A DNA stretch of 64,000 bases from Methanobacterium veterum (GTDB lineage Archaea; Methanobacteriota; Methanobacteria; Methanobacteriales; Methanobacteriaceae), in assembly GCF_000745485.1 (NCBI RefSeq), contig NZ_JQJK01000008.1, positions 372,001 through 436,000 on the forward strand, read 5' to 3'. The position numbers were made by a program, and so were the translations under genes. The notes beneath the pieces were generated by a model. That model ran no database searches and had not been told where the DNA came from. It saw only the letters and a list, made by a program, of their open reading frames with translations. Below are positions 55,217 to 63,766 of the stretch, one piece after another. Position 1 is the first letter of the stretch. Every line of letters starts with the position of its first letter.

Positions 55217-55600
55217 CTATAACATTTCTTTGAATTCCTCATTTGCATCCATATCCACCAGAACTTCTGTCTTGTCATCTTTTTCATGGAATGTGTAATT
55301 TTCAAGCGCTCCTGCCCATTCCATTTCCTTTTCTTTTCCGTCTTCAACTTCACCCCTATGCTCAATGGAAACATACTCATATTTTCTGTTTTCTTTAATT
55401 CTGCTTATCATTCCAGACATCTTACCTGACTCATCAGGGGCAAGGAAAAGAATTTTGCTCCCTTCACTCCATTCACCAACATAATGTGAACCGGGCATAA
55501 ATACATCTGTCCAAAGCCGATAAGTGTCCTCATCGAGCATTGTTTTCCAAACCTTTTCTTTTGGTGCATCTATGACAATTGAAAAATGCATTTTCTCCAT
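55217..55600 (-). CDS. SRPBCC (AHSA1-like) protein with premature in-frame TAG
   Basis: A 127-residue START/Bet v1-like protein (FSIVIDAPKEKVWKTMLDEDTYRLWTDVF...PGSHYVGEWSEGSKILFL). The frame stops at TAG 55217 after EEFKEML. Reading on in the same frame gives DIWPKALQKLKELAEK and a second TAG at 55166, which is the normal C-terminal helix of this family. So one nonsense codon has removed about 16 residues, or the TAG is read through. GGAGGAAAAATA lies before ATG. Intact paralogue of the pseudogene at 53749-54087. Confidence 0.78.
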   Translation of the reverse strand: MEKMHFSIVIDAPKEKVWKTMLDEDTYRLWTDVFMPGSHYVGEWSEGSKILFLAPDESGKMSGMISRIKENRKYEYVSIEHRGEVEDGKEKEMEWAGALENYTFHEKDDKTEVLVDMDANEEFKEML

Positions 55601-55629
55601 TATTTTTCCTCCATTTAAATATCCAAATT

Positions 55630-56160
55630 CTATTTTTGCATCTTTTCCAACAGCTCATCAAGACGATTATACGAATCATTAACTCCTTCTTCCATTCCAG
55701 ACTGGAGCATTCCATCACGATCTTCAATTGTCAGAAAGACAGATTGAGATGTCATCTTTGTTCTGCCGCCAGTTAACGTCTCAAATATAGTCTTTTCAAG
55801 GATAACATGACCAGTTTCTGGAAGTCCTTCGAATTCAAATGTGCCAATGATTCTTTCTGGAGCTTTAACTTCATGATTTACTCCATGAAATGCAAATTCA
55901 TTCCCTTCAGGATCCTTTTGAATATATCGCCAGGACCCTCCGTTTTTCGATTCAAATATTTCAAGATTAGTTTCAAGTTCCCTTGGCCCAATCCACTGCA
56001 CATAAAGATCTGGATCTGTGTATGCTTTAAAAACAAGCTCCCGCGGCGCATTAAACTCCCTTATAATAAAAATTTCCTGTTTTCCAGGTTCTGCAGTAAT
56101 TTTTGTTTTATTATTCGCCATTTTTTCAGCCCTTATACCGAATTCTTTCTCATTTAACAT
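55630..56160 (-). CDS. SRPBCC (AHSA1-like) protein
   Basis: A 176-residue START-fold protein. [72 protein letters not shown] and [16 protein letters not shown] follow the AHSA1 activator-of-Hsp90-like family. The C-terminal helix [25 protein letters not shown] is intact. Either ATG 56160 or ATG 56121 ([13 protein letters not shown], more family-like) could be the start; neither has a clear ribosome site. Stops 29 bases before the next SRPBCC gene begins. Confidence 0.82.
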   Translation of the reverse strand: MLNEKEFGIRAEKMANNKTKITAEPGKQEIFIIREFNAPRELVFKAYTDPDLYVQWIGPRELETNLEIFESKNGGSWRYIQKDPEGNEFAFHGVNHEVKAPERIIGTFEFEGLPETGHVILEKTIFETLTGGRTKMTSQSVFLTIEDRDGMLQSGMEEGVNDSYNRLDELLEKMQK

Positions 56161-56167
56161 TCCAATT

Positions 56168-56653
56168 TTAACTTTTCGCCAGAAGTTCGGCGAGTTTATC
56201 TAATGATTCATCCCAGCCCTGCTGCATATCCTTTAGTTCAGCCTCACTGATGCTACTGACATCAGAATGTTTCAAAATTAGCTTAGTCTTACCACTTTGT
56301 TCTTCAAATGTCACTTTGATTTGCATTTCCATTGGAAATTCTGCCCCCATTTCATAGTATGTCGTTGCAACTTTGTTGCCCTCCTTATCTGCAAAGGAAT
56401 CTGTCATAACCAGCCGTTCTGGTTCAACAACATCCATGTAAACACCTTTACTGCAGAAATCTTGCCCGTCAGGTGCCCGCATGCAGTTGAAGTATTCACC
56501 TCCCTTTCGGAGATCTATCTTAGAGACAGGTGTTGTAAAGCCTTTTGGCCCCCACCACTGCATGAACATATCAGGATCCGTCCATGCTTTCCATACAACT
56601 TCACGCGGCGCATCTAAGTCACGTGTGAGAACTAATTCTTTTTCATCTGCCAT
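56168..56653 (-). CDS. SRPBCC (AHSA1-like) protein, first gene of the cluster
   Basis: A 161-residue START-fold protein: [81 protein letters not shown] and the C-terminal [21 protein letters not shown] 56653 follows AAAGGAG; a TTG nine bases upstream is inside the site. No ArsR-type regulator, which often pairs with such genes in bacteria, is present. Ligands are unknown. Gene order SRPBCC-SRPBCC-SRPBCC-VOC-RidA on one strand indicates one operon. Confidence 0.85.
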   Translation of the reverse strand: MADEKELVLTRDLDAPREVVWKAWTDPDMFMQWWGPKGFTTPVSKIDLRKGGEYFNCMRAPDGQDFCSKGVYMDVVEPERLVMTDSFADKEGNKVATTYYEMGAEFPMEMQIKVTFEEQSGKTKLILKHSDVSSISEAELKDMQQGWDESLDKLAELLAKS

Positions 56654-56899
56654 TTGTTTCAACTCCTTTTTGCTCGCTATCTACAAACTTAATAATCAAT
56701 TAAAGTCATATAGTAATAATAAGTACTTCAAAAATTATAAACTTATCTTAAATCCAAATTAGACCATTTATCTAGAGAATTAATTAATGGTAAATTTAAT
56801 ATAACAAAAAATCATAACTAGTAATGTCTTTTATTTTTGAATTCAAACTGAAAAATAATAATGGCTCTAAGCTAAAATAATATTAAATGTGTTTTGAAA

Positions 56900-57406
56900 A
56901 TGAAAATCGTTGTTTATCATGCAGAAGAGTGCGACAGGAAAAAATGTACTACAGTTAAACTTGGAAAACAGGGAAAAGTTAAAGTAGTCACAAAATTAAA
57001 CCAATTACCTACCGGTGCAATTGTTTTAGATCCATACTCCCCAAAATCATTATCTGTTGAAGACAGGGAGACAGTAATGGAAAAAGGGCTTGTAGGACTT
57101 GATTGCTCCTGGAAAAGGTTAGACAAAGTTCCTTATAGAATAAAAACAGGCAAAAACAGCAGATCACTGCCTTTCATGATTGCTGCAAATCCCACCAATT
57201 ATGGAAAGCCATGTATATTATCTACTGCTGAAGCAATTGCAGCAAGTTTTTATATAATTGGATTTAAAGATATAGCTACCGATATTATGTCGGGGTTCAA
57301 GTGGGGACCGCATTTTCTAACGCTCAATGAAGAGCTTTTAGAAAGGTATTCTAAAGCTAAAAGCAGTTTAGAAGTTGTAGAAATTCAAAATGAATATATA
57401 AGTTAG
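56900..57406 (+). CDS. tsr3: Tsr3 family aminocarboxypropyltransferase (rRNA modification)
   Basis: A 168-residue enzyme of the Tsr3/DUF367 family, which transfers the 3-amino-3-carboxypropyl group of SAM to a helix 31 pseudouridine of small-subunit rRNA. Signatures: KKCTTVKLGK, VLDPYSPKSLSVED, GLVGLDCSWKRLDKVPYR, SRSLPFMIAANPTNYGKPCILSTAEAIAASFYIIGF. The start is not strongly marked (a TTG six bases upstream is in frame); ATG 56900 is chosen. A hairpin array begins on the base after its stop codon. Confidence 0.9.
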   Translation: MKIVVYHAEECDRKKCTTVKLGKQGKVKVVTKLNQLPTGAIVLDPYSPKSLSVEDRETVMEKGLVGLDCSWKRLDKVPYRIKTGKNSRSLPFMIAANPTNYGKPCILSTAEAIAASFYIIGFKDIATDIMSGFKWGPHFLTLNEELLERYSKAKSSLEVVEIQNEYIS

Positions 57407-57853
57407 TAGTGAATAACCAAATGTTTTTGACTAACTATTTATAAAAAATTTGTTTATGTGCTTTAAACTCTCAAAAACCAAAGTTTTTGGGGTTCCAAAC
57501 ACATTGTGTTTGAGAACTTTCGAAAATTTAAAAAATTTTCGAATGTTCAAGAAATGTTATTAAAATCTGTCAAAATTTATAATTTTGACGCGACAAACAC
57601 GAAGCATTCGAAAATTTTCAATTTTCGATGCGCCAAAATTCATTAAATTTTGGCAGTGTTTTGCATACATACATTTCTTTCAGCCTACAAAAAATTTTCG
57701 ATTTTTTGGGTTTCGAAAAATTCTATGAATTTTTCTTCAGCCTCCAAATCTTTGATTTGGGGTTCAGAAAATCTCGAAGAGATTTTCCTCAACTTATCAA
57801 TGTAAACTCAACTATCCAAAATTTATAAGTTTAGAAAGTTAAGTTATTCACTA
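57407..57853. repeat. hairpin array A9 bounded by inverted TAGTGAATAAC ends
   Basis: Left edge TAGTGAATAACCAAATGTTT (57407 on) and right edge GTTATTCACTA (57843-57853) form an 11-base inverted repeat. Between them are hairpins such as CTCAAAAACcaaAGTTTTTGGGG, CAAACACattGTGTTTG, GTCAAAATTtataAATTTTGAC, CGAAAATTttcAATTTTCG, GCCAAAATTcattAAATTTTGGC, CAAATCtttGATTTG and GAAAATCTCgaaGAGATTTTC flanked by GGTTCA and TCAAC. The left edge resembles that of array A2 at 10040. Confidence 0.8.
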
Positions 57854-57944
57854 TAAAAATATATTTATATAAAAATAAACTAACGAGTATAATCAAGAAC
57901 TCAATTTTAAACTGTATTAAAACAGATTATAAAGGAGGCTAATA

Positions 57945-58091
57945 ATGGCTAGATTTGAAGAAGCAGAAAATAGAATATTCAATATCAAAATATGCTTAAA
58001 ATGTAACGCAAGAAATCCACCAACTGCAAAAGTATGCAGAAAATGCGGTTACAAAGGTCTAAGACCAAAAGCTAAAGAACCAAGGGGATAA
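57945..58091 (+). CDS. rpl40e: 50S ribosomal protein L40e
   Basis: A 48-residue ribosomal protein, short enough to be missed by length cut-offs. [32 protein letters not shown] and [11 protein letters not shown] hold the C-x2-C...C-x2-C zinc motif of L40e. AAAGGAGG lies 7 bases before ATG. Followed by a terminator hairpin and GGGP synthase. The 5' leader begins after the right edge of array A9. Confidence 0.95.
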   Translation: MARFEEAENRIFNIKICLKCNARNPPTAKVCRKCGYKGLRPKAKEPRG

Positions 58092-58113
58092 ATAAATTCC
58101 TTGAAGTTCGATT

Positions 58114-58133
58114 TAGGAGGATATACCCTCCTA
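58114..58133 (+). terminator. hairpin after rpl40e
   Basis: TAGGAGG-ATATAC-CCTCCTA is followed by TTTACATTTATA. It may act as terminator or as a leader structure for the next gene. Confidence 0.5.
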
Positions 58134-58176
58134 TTTACATTTATAACATTTATTTACTTAATTAACTATTTTCTTG

Positions 58177-58923
58177 ATGATGCTAATGAATGTCGAAAAC
58201 TACATTAGAACTACACTTGAGGATCATAAATTACATTTAACACTTTTAGATCCAGAAGAGCAGAGCCCTGAAGAAGCTGTCAGAATAGCTAAAGAAGCAA
58301 TTGCAGGCGGCAGCGATGGCATAATGCTTGGCGGATCTACAACAGAGCCTGAAGAACTCGATGCAACTGCAAAAGCGCTGCGTGAAAATGTCGATGTTCC
58401 AGTTATTCTTTTTCCAGGTAATATAAGCGGTGTAAGCAAACATGCAGATGCCATATTTTTTATGAGTCTTCTAAATTCAACGAATCCATACTGGATAATA
58501 GGTGCTCAAGCGTTATCGGCCCCTGGTATTAAAAAAATGGGAATAGAAATCCTGTCTATGGGTTATCTTGTTGTTGAGCCAGGCGGAACTGTTGGATGGG
58601 TTGGAGATGCTAAATTAATCCCAAGGAACAAACCAGATCTGGCAGTAGCATATGCAATGGCTGCAGAATTCTTTGGAATGAAATTAATCTATCTCGAAGC
58701 TGGCTCTGGAGCTAATGAACATATTCCAGAACAGATGATTGCAGGGGTCAAAAAAATGACCGACATAATTGTAATTGTCGGCGGCGGAATACGCGATGGT
58801 GAAACCGCTGCAAAAATTGCAAAAGCAGGTGCAGATATTGTCGTGACTGGAACTGTAGTTGAAGATAGTTCTAATGTTAAAGATAAAATTGAAGAGCTGG
58901 TTAGTGGAATTAAATCAGCTTAA
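58177..58923 (+). CDS. geranylgeranylglyceryl phosphate synthase
   Basis: A 248-residue TIM-barrel prenyltransferase making the first ether bond of archaeal lipids from sn-glycerol-1-phosphate and GGPP. Seen: HLTLLDPEEQSPEEA, AIAGGSDGIMLGGSTTE, PVILFPGNISGVSKHADAIFFMSLLNS, AVAYAMAAEFFGMKLIYLEAGSGA and the phosphate-binding VGGGIRDGETAAKIAKAGADIVVTGTVV. Group II GGGPS with hydrophobic chain-length region. There is no clear ribosome site; the start may be at any of three Met codons (58177, 58180, 58186). Confidence 0.95.
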   Translation: MMLMNVENYIRTTLEDHKLHLTLLDPEEQSPEEAVRIAKEAIAGGSDGIMLGGSTTEPEELDATAKALRENVDVPVILFPGNISGVSKHADAIFFMSLLNSTNPYWIIGAQALSAPGIKKMGIEILSMGYLVVEPGGTVGWVGDAKLIPRNKPDLAVAYAMAAEFFGMKLIYLEAGSGANEHIPEQMIAGVKKMTDIIVIVGGGIRDGETAAKIAKAGADIVVTGTVVEDSSNVKDKIEELVSGIKSA

Positions 58924-59156
58924 AACTATTCCTTTTTTATATGAATCTGCTTTTTTTCATTTAATTCTTATTTTAATTTCATATTTGTTGATTATTAACT
59001 ATTTATATGATTTATTATTTTTGCTTATTTAAATATGTCAATATAAGCTCTTATATCACGCGAAAATCCATATTATCTATTACTTATATTCTATTTTAAA
59101 GAGAATTTCAAATAGAAATAAATAATTTAAATAATATAATAAAAACGGTGAAAATC

Positions 59157-59846
59157 ATGGCAGAAAGCACTTGCGAAGTAGAAGGATATGATATGATATC
59201 TAAAGAACTTAAAGAAAGACTCGGTTTAGACAAATCCCCAGTAGCAATAAAATTCGTTTTAAGGGAAGAAGACATTCCAGGGGGAATAGAAAAAATAGAC
59301 GAAAACATAAGACACTGCGAAATGGTCCAGAGGGCAGCTCAGGGCGCCATGTTCTATGCAACAAACGATGAACAGATGTGTAAAGGTGGAGCATCCGCTA
59401 TTGGGCTTATGGAGGCACCAGAGAAGATAAAAACAGGTGAATTTTACCAGAGCCTTGGAAGGTTCTCCAGTCTTGGAGCTGCAAAGCGTACGCTCGATGA
59501 AATACCAAAAATAGACCCTATGATGAAGGCTGTAATCTACGCACCTTTAGAAAATATTAAATTTAGCCCAGATGTAATTGTAGTAATATGTACACCTGTT
59601 CAGGCAATGAAACTTGCTCAAGCTATGGTCTATACTCGAGGAGGTAAAGTAGAAGCAAGCTTTTCAGGAATTCAATCTATATGTGCTGATGCTGTGGCCG
59701 GTCCGTTCACTAAAAATACCGCAAATATAACCATGGGGTGCAGCGGTTCAAGGGGATATGCTGATATAAAAGAAGACGAAGTAATTGTCGGTATGAACGG
59801 TGAGAATATAGGGTGCGTTGTAAATGCACTTGTATCCATGAAATAA
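59157..59846 (+). CDS. DUF169 family protein
   Basis: A 229-residue soluble protein. SKELKERLGLDKSPVAIKFVLREEDIP at the start, RHCEMVQRAAQGAMFYATNDEQMCKGGASAIGLM with conserved cysteines, VVICTPVQAMKLAQAMVY, and GCSGSRGYADIKEDEVIVGMNGENI are typical of DUF169. The cysteine pattern hints at Fe-S or metal binding, but there is no known function. CGGTGAAAATC precedes ATG 59157. Followed by a small helical protein 30 bases on, likely co-transcribed. Confidence 0.85.
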   Translation: MAESTCEVEGYDMISKELKERLGLDKSPVAIKFVLREEDIPGGIEKIDENIRHCEMVQRAAQGAMFYATNDEQMCKGGASAIGLMEAPEKIKTGEFYQSLGRFSSLGAAKRTLDEIPKIDPMMKAVIYAPLENIKFSPDVIVVICTPVQAMKLAQAMVYTRGGKVEASFSGIQSICADAVAGPFTKNTANITMGCSGSRGYADIKEDEVIVGMNGENIGCVVNALVSMK

Positions 59847-59876
59847 TAACTGATAAATAAGTTAAAGGGGGATTAG

Positions 59877-60077
59877 ATGGCCGAAACAAAAATATTTGAA
59901 ATATTGGATGAGGCTAAAGAACTGGATGCAAAAATGGAAAAATATAAAGATGTAGCAGACCAGGAAATGATGATGGTCTGGATGGACAACATACTGAAAC
60001 TGGTAACTAAACTTGGAAAAGCAGAGGAAGAACTGCAAGAAAGATTTGAGATGCTAGAAGACAGTTTAGAAAAATAA
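59877..60077 (+). CDS. small alpha-helical (coiled-coil) protein
   Basis: A 66-residue acidic protein predicted to be all helix, with heptad-like spacing (FEILDEAKELDAKMEKYKDV; ILKLVTKLGKAEEELQERFEML). AAGGGGGAT precedes ATG by 3 bases. It follows DUF169 by 30 bases. No family recognised; could be an accessory factor. Confidence 0.6.
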   Translation: MAETKIFEILDEAKELDAKMEKYKDVADQEMMMVWMDNILKLVTKLGKAEEELQERFEMLEDSLEK

Positions 60078-60105
60078 ATTTACTTTTTTATTTTTCTCTA
60101 ATGTT

Positions 60106-60924
60106 TCAATTCGTTTCAAAATTACTTCTTTTAATATCAACCATCACTTCATCCACTAACATGCCCCCATTAGATTCAGCGGCCAATCTTTTAACAGTTT
60201 CAAGATGATACAAGACATGCTTAACTATTCTTTCTTTTTCTGTTTTATCCTGATTTTCATCCAGAATACCAATTGTAGAATCCATAATTACTCTTAAACC
60301 TTCACGGAATGTACCATAATCATATTTCATCAAGGATGCATTCATGATATCAATAATTGGCTGTATTGGGTCGTCTTTTTCTATTAGTTTCCCATCTGCA
60401 CTGGCAGCTGCTAAAATACTTTTCTCATTAATTCTTTCTGCAAGTTTGCCAATTACAACAGAAGGCTTCATAAGGTCTAAAATATTCCACATATACGGTA
60501 TCAAAGCTATAAATGCAAACATGCTGATGTAGTATGCAAAAAGAATATAATTTTCAAGGTCTGAAATCCTGCTTTGAGTGTCAACTATGAGTTTCAGTAA
60601 AGTTACACAGTATGCTATGGCAAAAATGTAAACCACAATCAAAACCCAGAGGTCTGGAGTTCTTTTGAAGATATCAATTACCCTTGGAGAAGACGATGCA
60701 GCAAGCTGCACTGCTACTAGACTTAAAGTAACGACTATAGCCAAAATAGTAGCTTCACTTTCAATAAGGGAACTCAATATATAACGGGCACTGTCTATAT
60801 CCGTATAAAGTAGCTTAAAATGATAAAAGAAAAGATATGAAACCAGCGTAACCATTACAAAAATAACTAAATAAATCGTCAATCCACGCAGCCAATCATT
60901 TTTAAAGGAAACATTAAGAACCAT
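60106..60924 (-). CDS. DUF2254-like membrane protein, short paralogue
   Basis: A 272-residue protein. Four hydrophobic segments (about 13-35, 51-73, 87-109 and 124-147) and a motif ESEATILAIVVTLSLVAVQLAASSSPRVIDIF resemble DUF2254 (ASS..FSPR). The cytosolic part is short (about 150-272) with YDYGTFREGLRVIMDSTIG. It aligns over its full length with the start of the next gene upstream (60968-62554). There is no ribosome site before ATG 60924, so a leaderless transcript is possible. Confidence 0.7.
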   Translation of the reverse strand: MVLNVSFKNDWLRGLTIYLVIFVMVTLVSYLFFYHFKLLYTDIDSARYILSSLIESEATILAIVVTLSLVAVQLAASSSPRVIDIFKRTPDLWVLIVVYIFAIAYCVTLLKLIVDTQSRISDLENYILFAYYISMFAFIALIPYMWNILDLMKPSVVIGKLAERINEKSILAAASADGKLIEKDDPIQPIIDIMNASLMKYDYGTFREGLRVIMDSTIGILDENQDKTEKERIVKHVLYHLETVKRLAAESNGGMLVDEVMVDIKRSNFETN

Positions 60925-60967
60925 ATATTATTATAGTTCATTATAAAGAACTTTCTTTTCTCTAAAC

Positions 60968-62554
60968 TCAATCTAATTTTTTTTTATACATTACCTTTTC
61001 TCCATCATGAATACTTTTTTCCTTTATTATTTTGTTAATCTTTTCTAAGGAAGACTGAGCGGCTAAGCTTGTTTCTTTAACTCCCAGTTCTTTTGCTCTT
61101 TTTCTTATATTTTCAAGGGATTCTTTGGCATGTTTTAATATACTATGAGCAGCCAAAACACTTAATTCACTCCATACAGCTATTCTCCCAATTTCCCACA
61201 AATATTCAGCCACGTCATTTGTATTTTTGCTAAATTCAGATTCTAGAGCAGCTGTGCCCAAATTAGAGAGATAATTCACTATCCTTATGGTAGTCTTAGG
61301 GAGATCATTTCTTGCCGTATATCTTCCCATATTTCCCATGGAATTTACTGCACTGGAAACCGACTGATCCAATTTTTGAGTTATTGCCAACTTCCCAATT
61401 CCGTAGATAGTTCCCCCCATCCAAACTGTTTCTTCCAATCCACGTTGAGCATGTTTAGCTGCATCTATAGCAATAATTCCCAGTGAATTAACCGCTACGC
61501 TGGTTGCAAAATCAAGTTCATTTTGAGCAGTCCATCTGCCAATTTCCCCTATTAAATCAGTTGCCGCTGCTCTTATATCAACCATTTCTCGATTTATAGC
61601 CAGCCTAGCAATATTTTTAATGGAATTAACTGCTTCACCCACCACACTCTCAATCTTATTTTCCATGGCCGTTTTTCCAATTAAATAGATAGTAATTATT
61701 ACTTCCATAACAGAATCTTCGTCATCACGGCTTGCTGCTAACTTTCCAACCCTTTCCAGATGAGTAAATATGTGCTTTACTACTATGCCCTCTTCCCGCT
61801 CAAATTTTCCATTTTTAAGTGTAGCCATCATATAATTTTCAAGTACATTCAATCCATACCTCATTGTTCCATAATCATATTTCATCATTGAGCTGTGTAT
61901 AATATCAATTACAGGTTGAACTGGATCACTTTCAGTGTCAATAACCGGCCTCATTATATCTGAATAAATGTAAGAATAGCTAATATCATTTGAATCAGCG
62001 CCAACAATTTTTTCAGATTCTTGAACACCGGCTAAAATGTTTTCATTTGTTATCCTTTCAGCAAACCTATCTACTACTGTTGAAGACTTCATAATCTCAA
62101 GAGATCCTAACAAATAAGGTATTAAAGCACCAAATGCAAAAATACCAAGAAAATAAGCAACCCAAACACTAATCTCAAAATTTAAAATACCACTTGCATG
62201 AATAGCATCTATAGCATTTAAAACTGTTAATCCATAGCCAATAGCAATAATATAAATTCCCACAATCAGCCAGATTGATGGAGAATCCTCAAATATATCT
62301 ATAACCCTAGTTGAATAAGAAGAAGCAGTTAACTGGAGAACAACGAGTGTTAATGTTATGACTATAGCTATGACGGTGGCTTCACTTTCAACAAGAGTAG
62401 ACAAAACAAATCTAGTGCTTTCAATAGATTTATAGATGAATGCTGGCGAGAAATAATACAAAATAAAAGATGATATCAGTATTAAAGAACCTGAAACCAA
62501 GAAATATATTCTTAAACTCAGGGATAATCTAGCTAAGAAGAACAAATTAAGCAC
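60968..62554 (-). CDS. DUF2254-like membrane protein, long form with helical repeats
   Basis: A 528-residue protein. Four N-terminal hydrophobic segments and ESEATVIAIVITLTLVVLQLTASSYSTRVIDIF match the short paralogue. Residues about 260-500 form about five helical repeats resembling HEAT (e.g. VSSAVNSMGNMGRYTARNDL; SVAVNSLGIIAIDAAKHAQ; SVVGEAVNSIKNIARLAIN), absent from the short copy. Start uncertain: GTG 62554 or TTG 62545. The pair probably arose by duplication with loss of the repeats in the downstream copy. Confidence 0.68.
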   Translation of the reverse strand: MLNLFFLARLSLSLRIYFLVSGSLILISSFILYYFSPAFIYKSIESTRFVLSTLVESEATVIAIVITLTLVVLQLTASSYSTRVIDIFEDSPSIWLIVGIYIIAIGYGLTVLNAIDAIHASGILNFEISVWVAYFLGIFAFGALIPYLLGSLEIMKSSTVVDRFAERITNENILAGVQESEKIVGADSNDISYSYIYSDIMRPVIDTESDPVQPVIDIIHSSMMKYDYGTMRYGLNVLENYMMATLKNGKFEREEGIVVKHIFTHLERVGKLAASRDDEDSVMEVIITIYLIGKTAMENKIESVVGEAVNSIKNIARLAINREMVDIRAAATDLIGEIGRWTAQNELDFATSVAVNSLGIIAIDAAKHAQRGLEETVWMGGTIYGIGKLAITQKLDQSVSSAVNSMGNMGRYTARNDLPKTTIRIVNYLSNLGTAALESEFSKNTNDVAEYLWEIGRIAVWSELSVLAAHSILKHAKESLENIRKRAKELGVKETSLAAQSSLEKINKIIKEKSIHDGEKVMYKKKLD

Positions 62555-62796
62555 CAGTATACTATCTGGTTTTAATGTTTAAAATAATAATTTTATTACA
62601 GAAAGTAATTTAAGCAGGAATGTTTTTTTCCAAGATATTGAAGTGATTATCAAATTTATTGATGTTTAAAAGTCCCATATCCCATAAAGACCCCCATAAA
62701 ATGTAATCTCCAATTTAGCTATAAGATCCGCTCTTACCTTTTTAAAATATGTTAAGCATTATTTAAAAAAATTAAATCTAAAATAAGGGGAGAAGA
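62555..62796. other. AT-rich gap between LCP and DUF2254-like genes
   Basis: No reading frame of note and no clear structure. On the minus strand this is downstream of the LCP gene. Confidence 0.3.
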
Positions 62797-63624
62797 TTAG
62801 TCCCTCAAGCCCAATTCAGTTACTTTCTTCTCAGCGTCAGTCTTGTCTGGAATAAGGTAATATATTCCATTAACACGCTGGCTTTTCCCAGTAATTATCT
62901 CAGTCGGAGCATCATTTATGTCAAAGTCTAGAAGGAGTTTTCCAAGCCTTACTGAGTCATAAATGGGGACATTTGTATGGGTATTTTCACTCAACTGACT
63001 TAAAATAGAAGGTAATTTAGGTAAATTAGAAGTTTCTAATGATTCCCTGATAATTTCTGCAATAATTTTTTGATGTCTCTGCACTCTCCCCATGTCTCCT
63101 TTACTGTCCTGCCTAAAACGTGCATAAAGCAAGGTTTGATCTCCATTAAGTTTATGTACACCTGCGGGTGCTAATTCCGGCCTATAAGCAGCGATTTGTG
63201 GTTCGACATTGATATTAATTCCGCCCAGAGCATCCACAATACTTTTGAACTCTTCAAAGTCTATCACAACATAATAATCTATATGTATGTTCAAGAAATT
63301 TTCTACAGTAGTGGTTGTCAAGTTAATTCCACCATAACCATAGGCAGCATTGATCTTATCCATACCATGTCCAGGTATGTCTACTTTACTATCTCGAGGG
63401 ATAGAAAGAAGGGAAACTTTTTTTGTGTTCTTATCAATAGAAAGAATTGTTATGGAGTCAGTATTACCTGAATAAATTGAATTTTGAGCATCTCTACCCA
63501 ATAACAGTATATTTATCTTACCGCCGGTTTGCTGATCTGTAAGTTCAAATTCAACCAGGATAGCTGCAGTAATTGAAACTAATATCAATATTATAATTAT
63601 AAGAGCTTTTTGCCACCTTTTCAT
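62797..63624 (-). CDS. LytR-CpsA-Psr (LCP) family protein
   Basis: A 275-residue protein with one N-terminal membrane anchor (about 6-24) and an extracytoplasmic LCP domain: ILLLGRDAQNSIYSGNTDSITILSIDKNTKKVSLLSIPRDSKVDIPG (Arg/Asp-rich pyrophosphate site), INAAYGYGG, DFEEFKSIVDALGG and LYARFRQDSKGDMGRVQRHQKII. In bacteria LCP enzymes transfer undecaprenyl-linked polymers to peptidoglycan. In Methanobacteriales, which have pseudomurein, a similar glycan or teichuronic-like attachment is plausible. GAGGGG is 5 bases before ATG. Confidence 0.9.
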   Translation of the reverse strand: MKRWQKALIIIILILVSITAAILVEFELTDQQTGGKINILLLGRDAQNSIYSGNTDSITILSIDKNTKKVSLLSIPRDSKVDIPGHGMDKINAAYGYGGINLTTTTVENFLNIHIDYYVVIDFEEFKSIVDALGGININVEPQIAAYRPELAPAGVHKLNGDQTLLYARFRQDSKGDMGRVQRHQKIIAEIIRESLETSNLPKLPSILSQLSENTHTNVPIYDSVRLGKLLLDFDINDAPTEIITGKSQRVNGIYYLIPDKTDAEKKVTELGLRD

Positions 63625-63766
63625 TTTTACCCCTCTCGCGTATCATACGTTAAAATTCATTGATTTACGGCTTTAAACAGTTGATATTCATTTTGCAAAG
63701 ACTTCAAATTATTTTACAATCAATAATTTTATACTATTTTTAATTTTTTATAACCCAAATAATGAA

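Noticed and set aside
55217..55219. TAG decoded as pyrrolysine
   Set aside because: No pyrrolysine genes are visible in this window, Methanobacteriales generally lack them, and the nearby paralogue is decaying; nonsense mutation is simpler.
55111..55380. 89-codon frame overlapping the SRPBCC gene
   Set aside because: It is a shadow in another frame of the SRPBCC gene and its natural C-terminus; no start signal.
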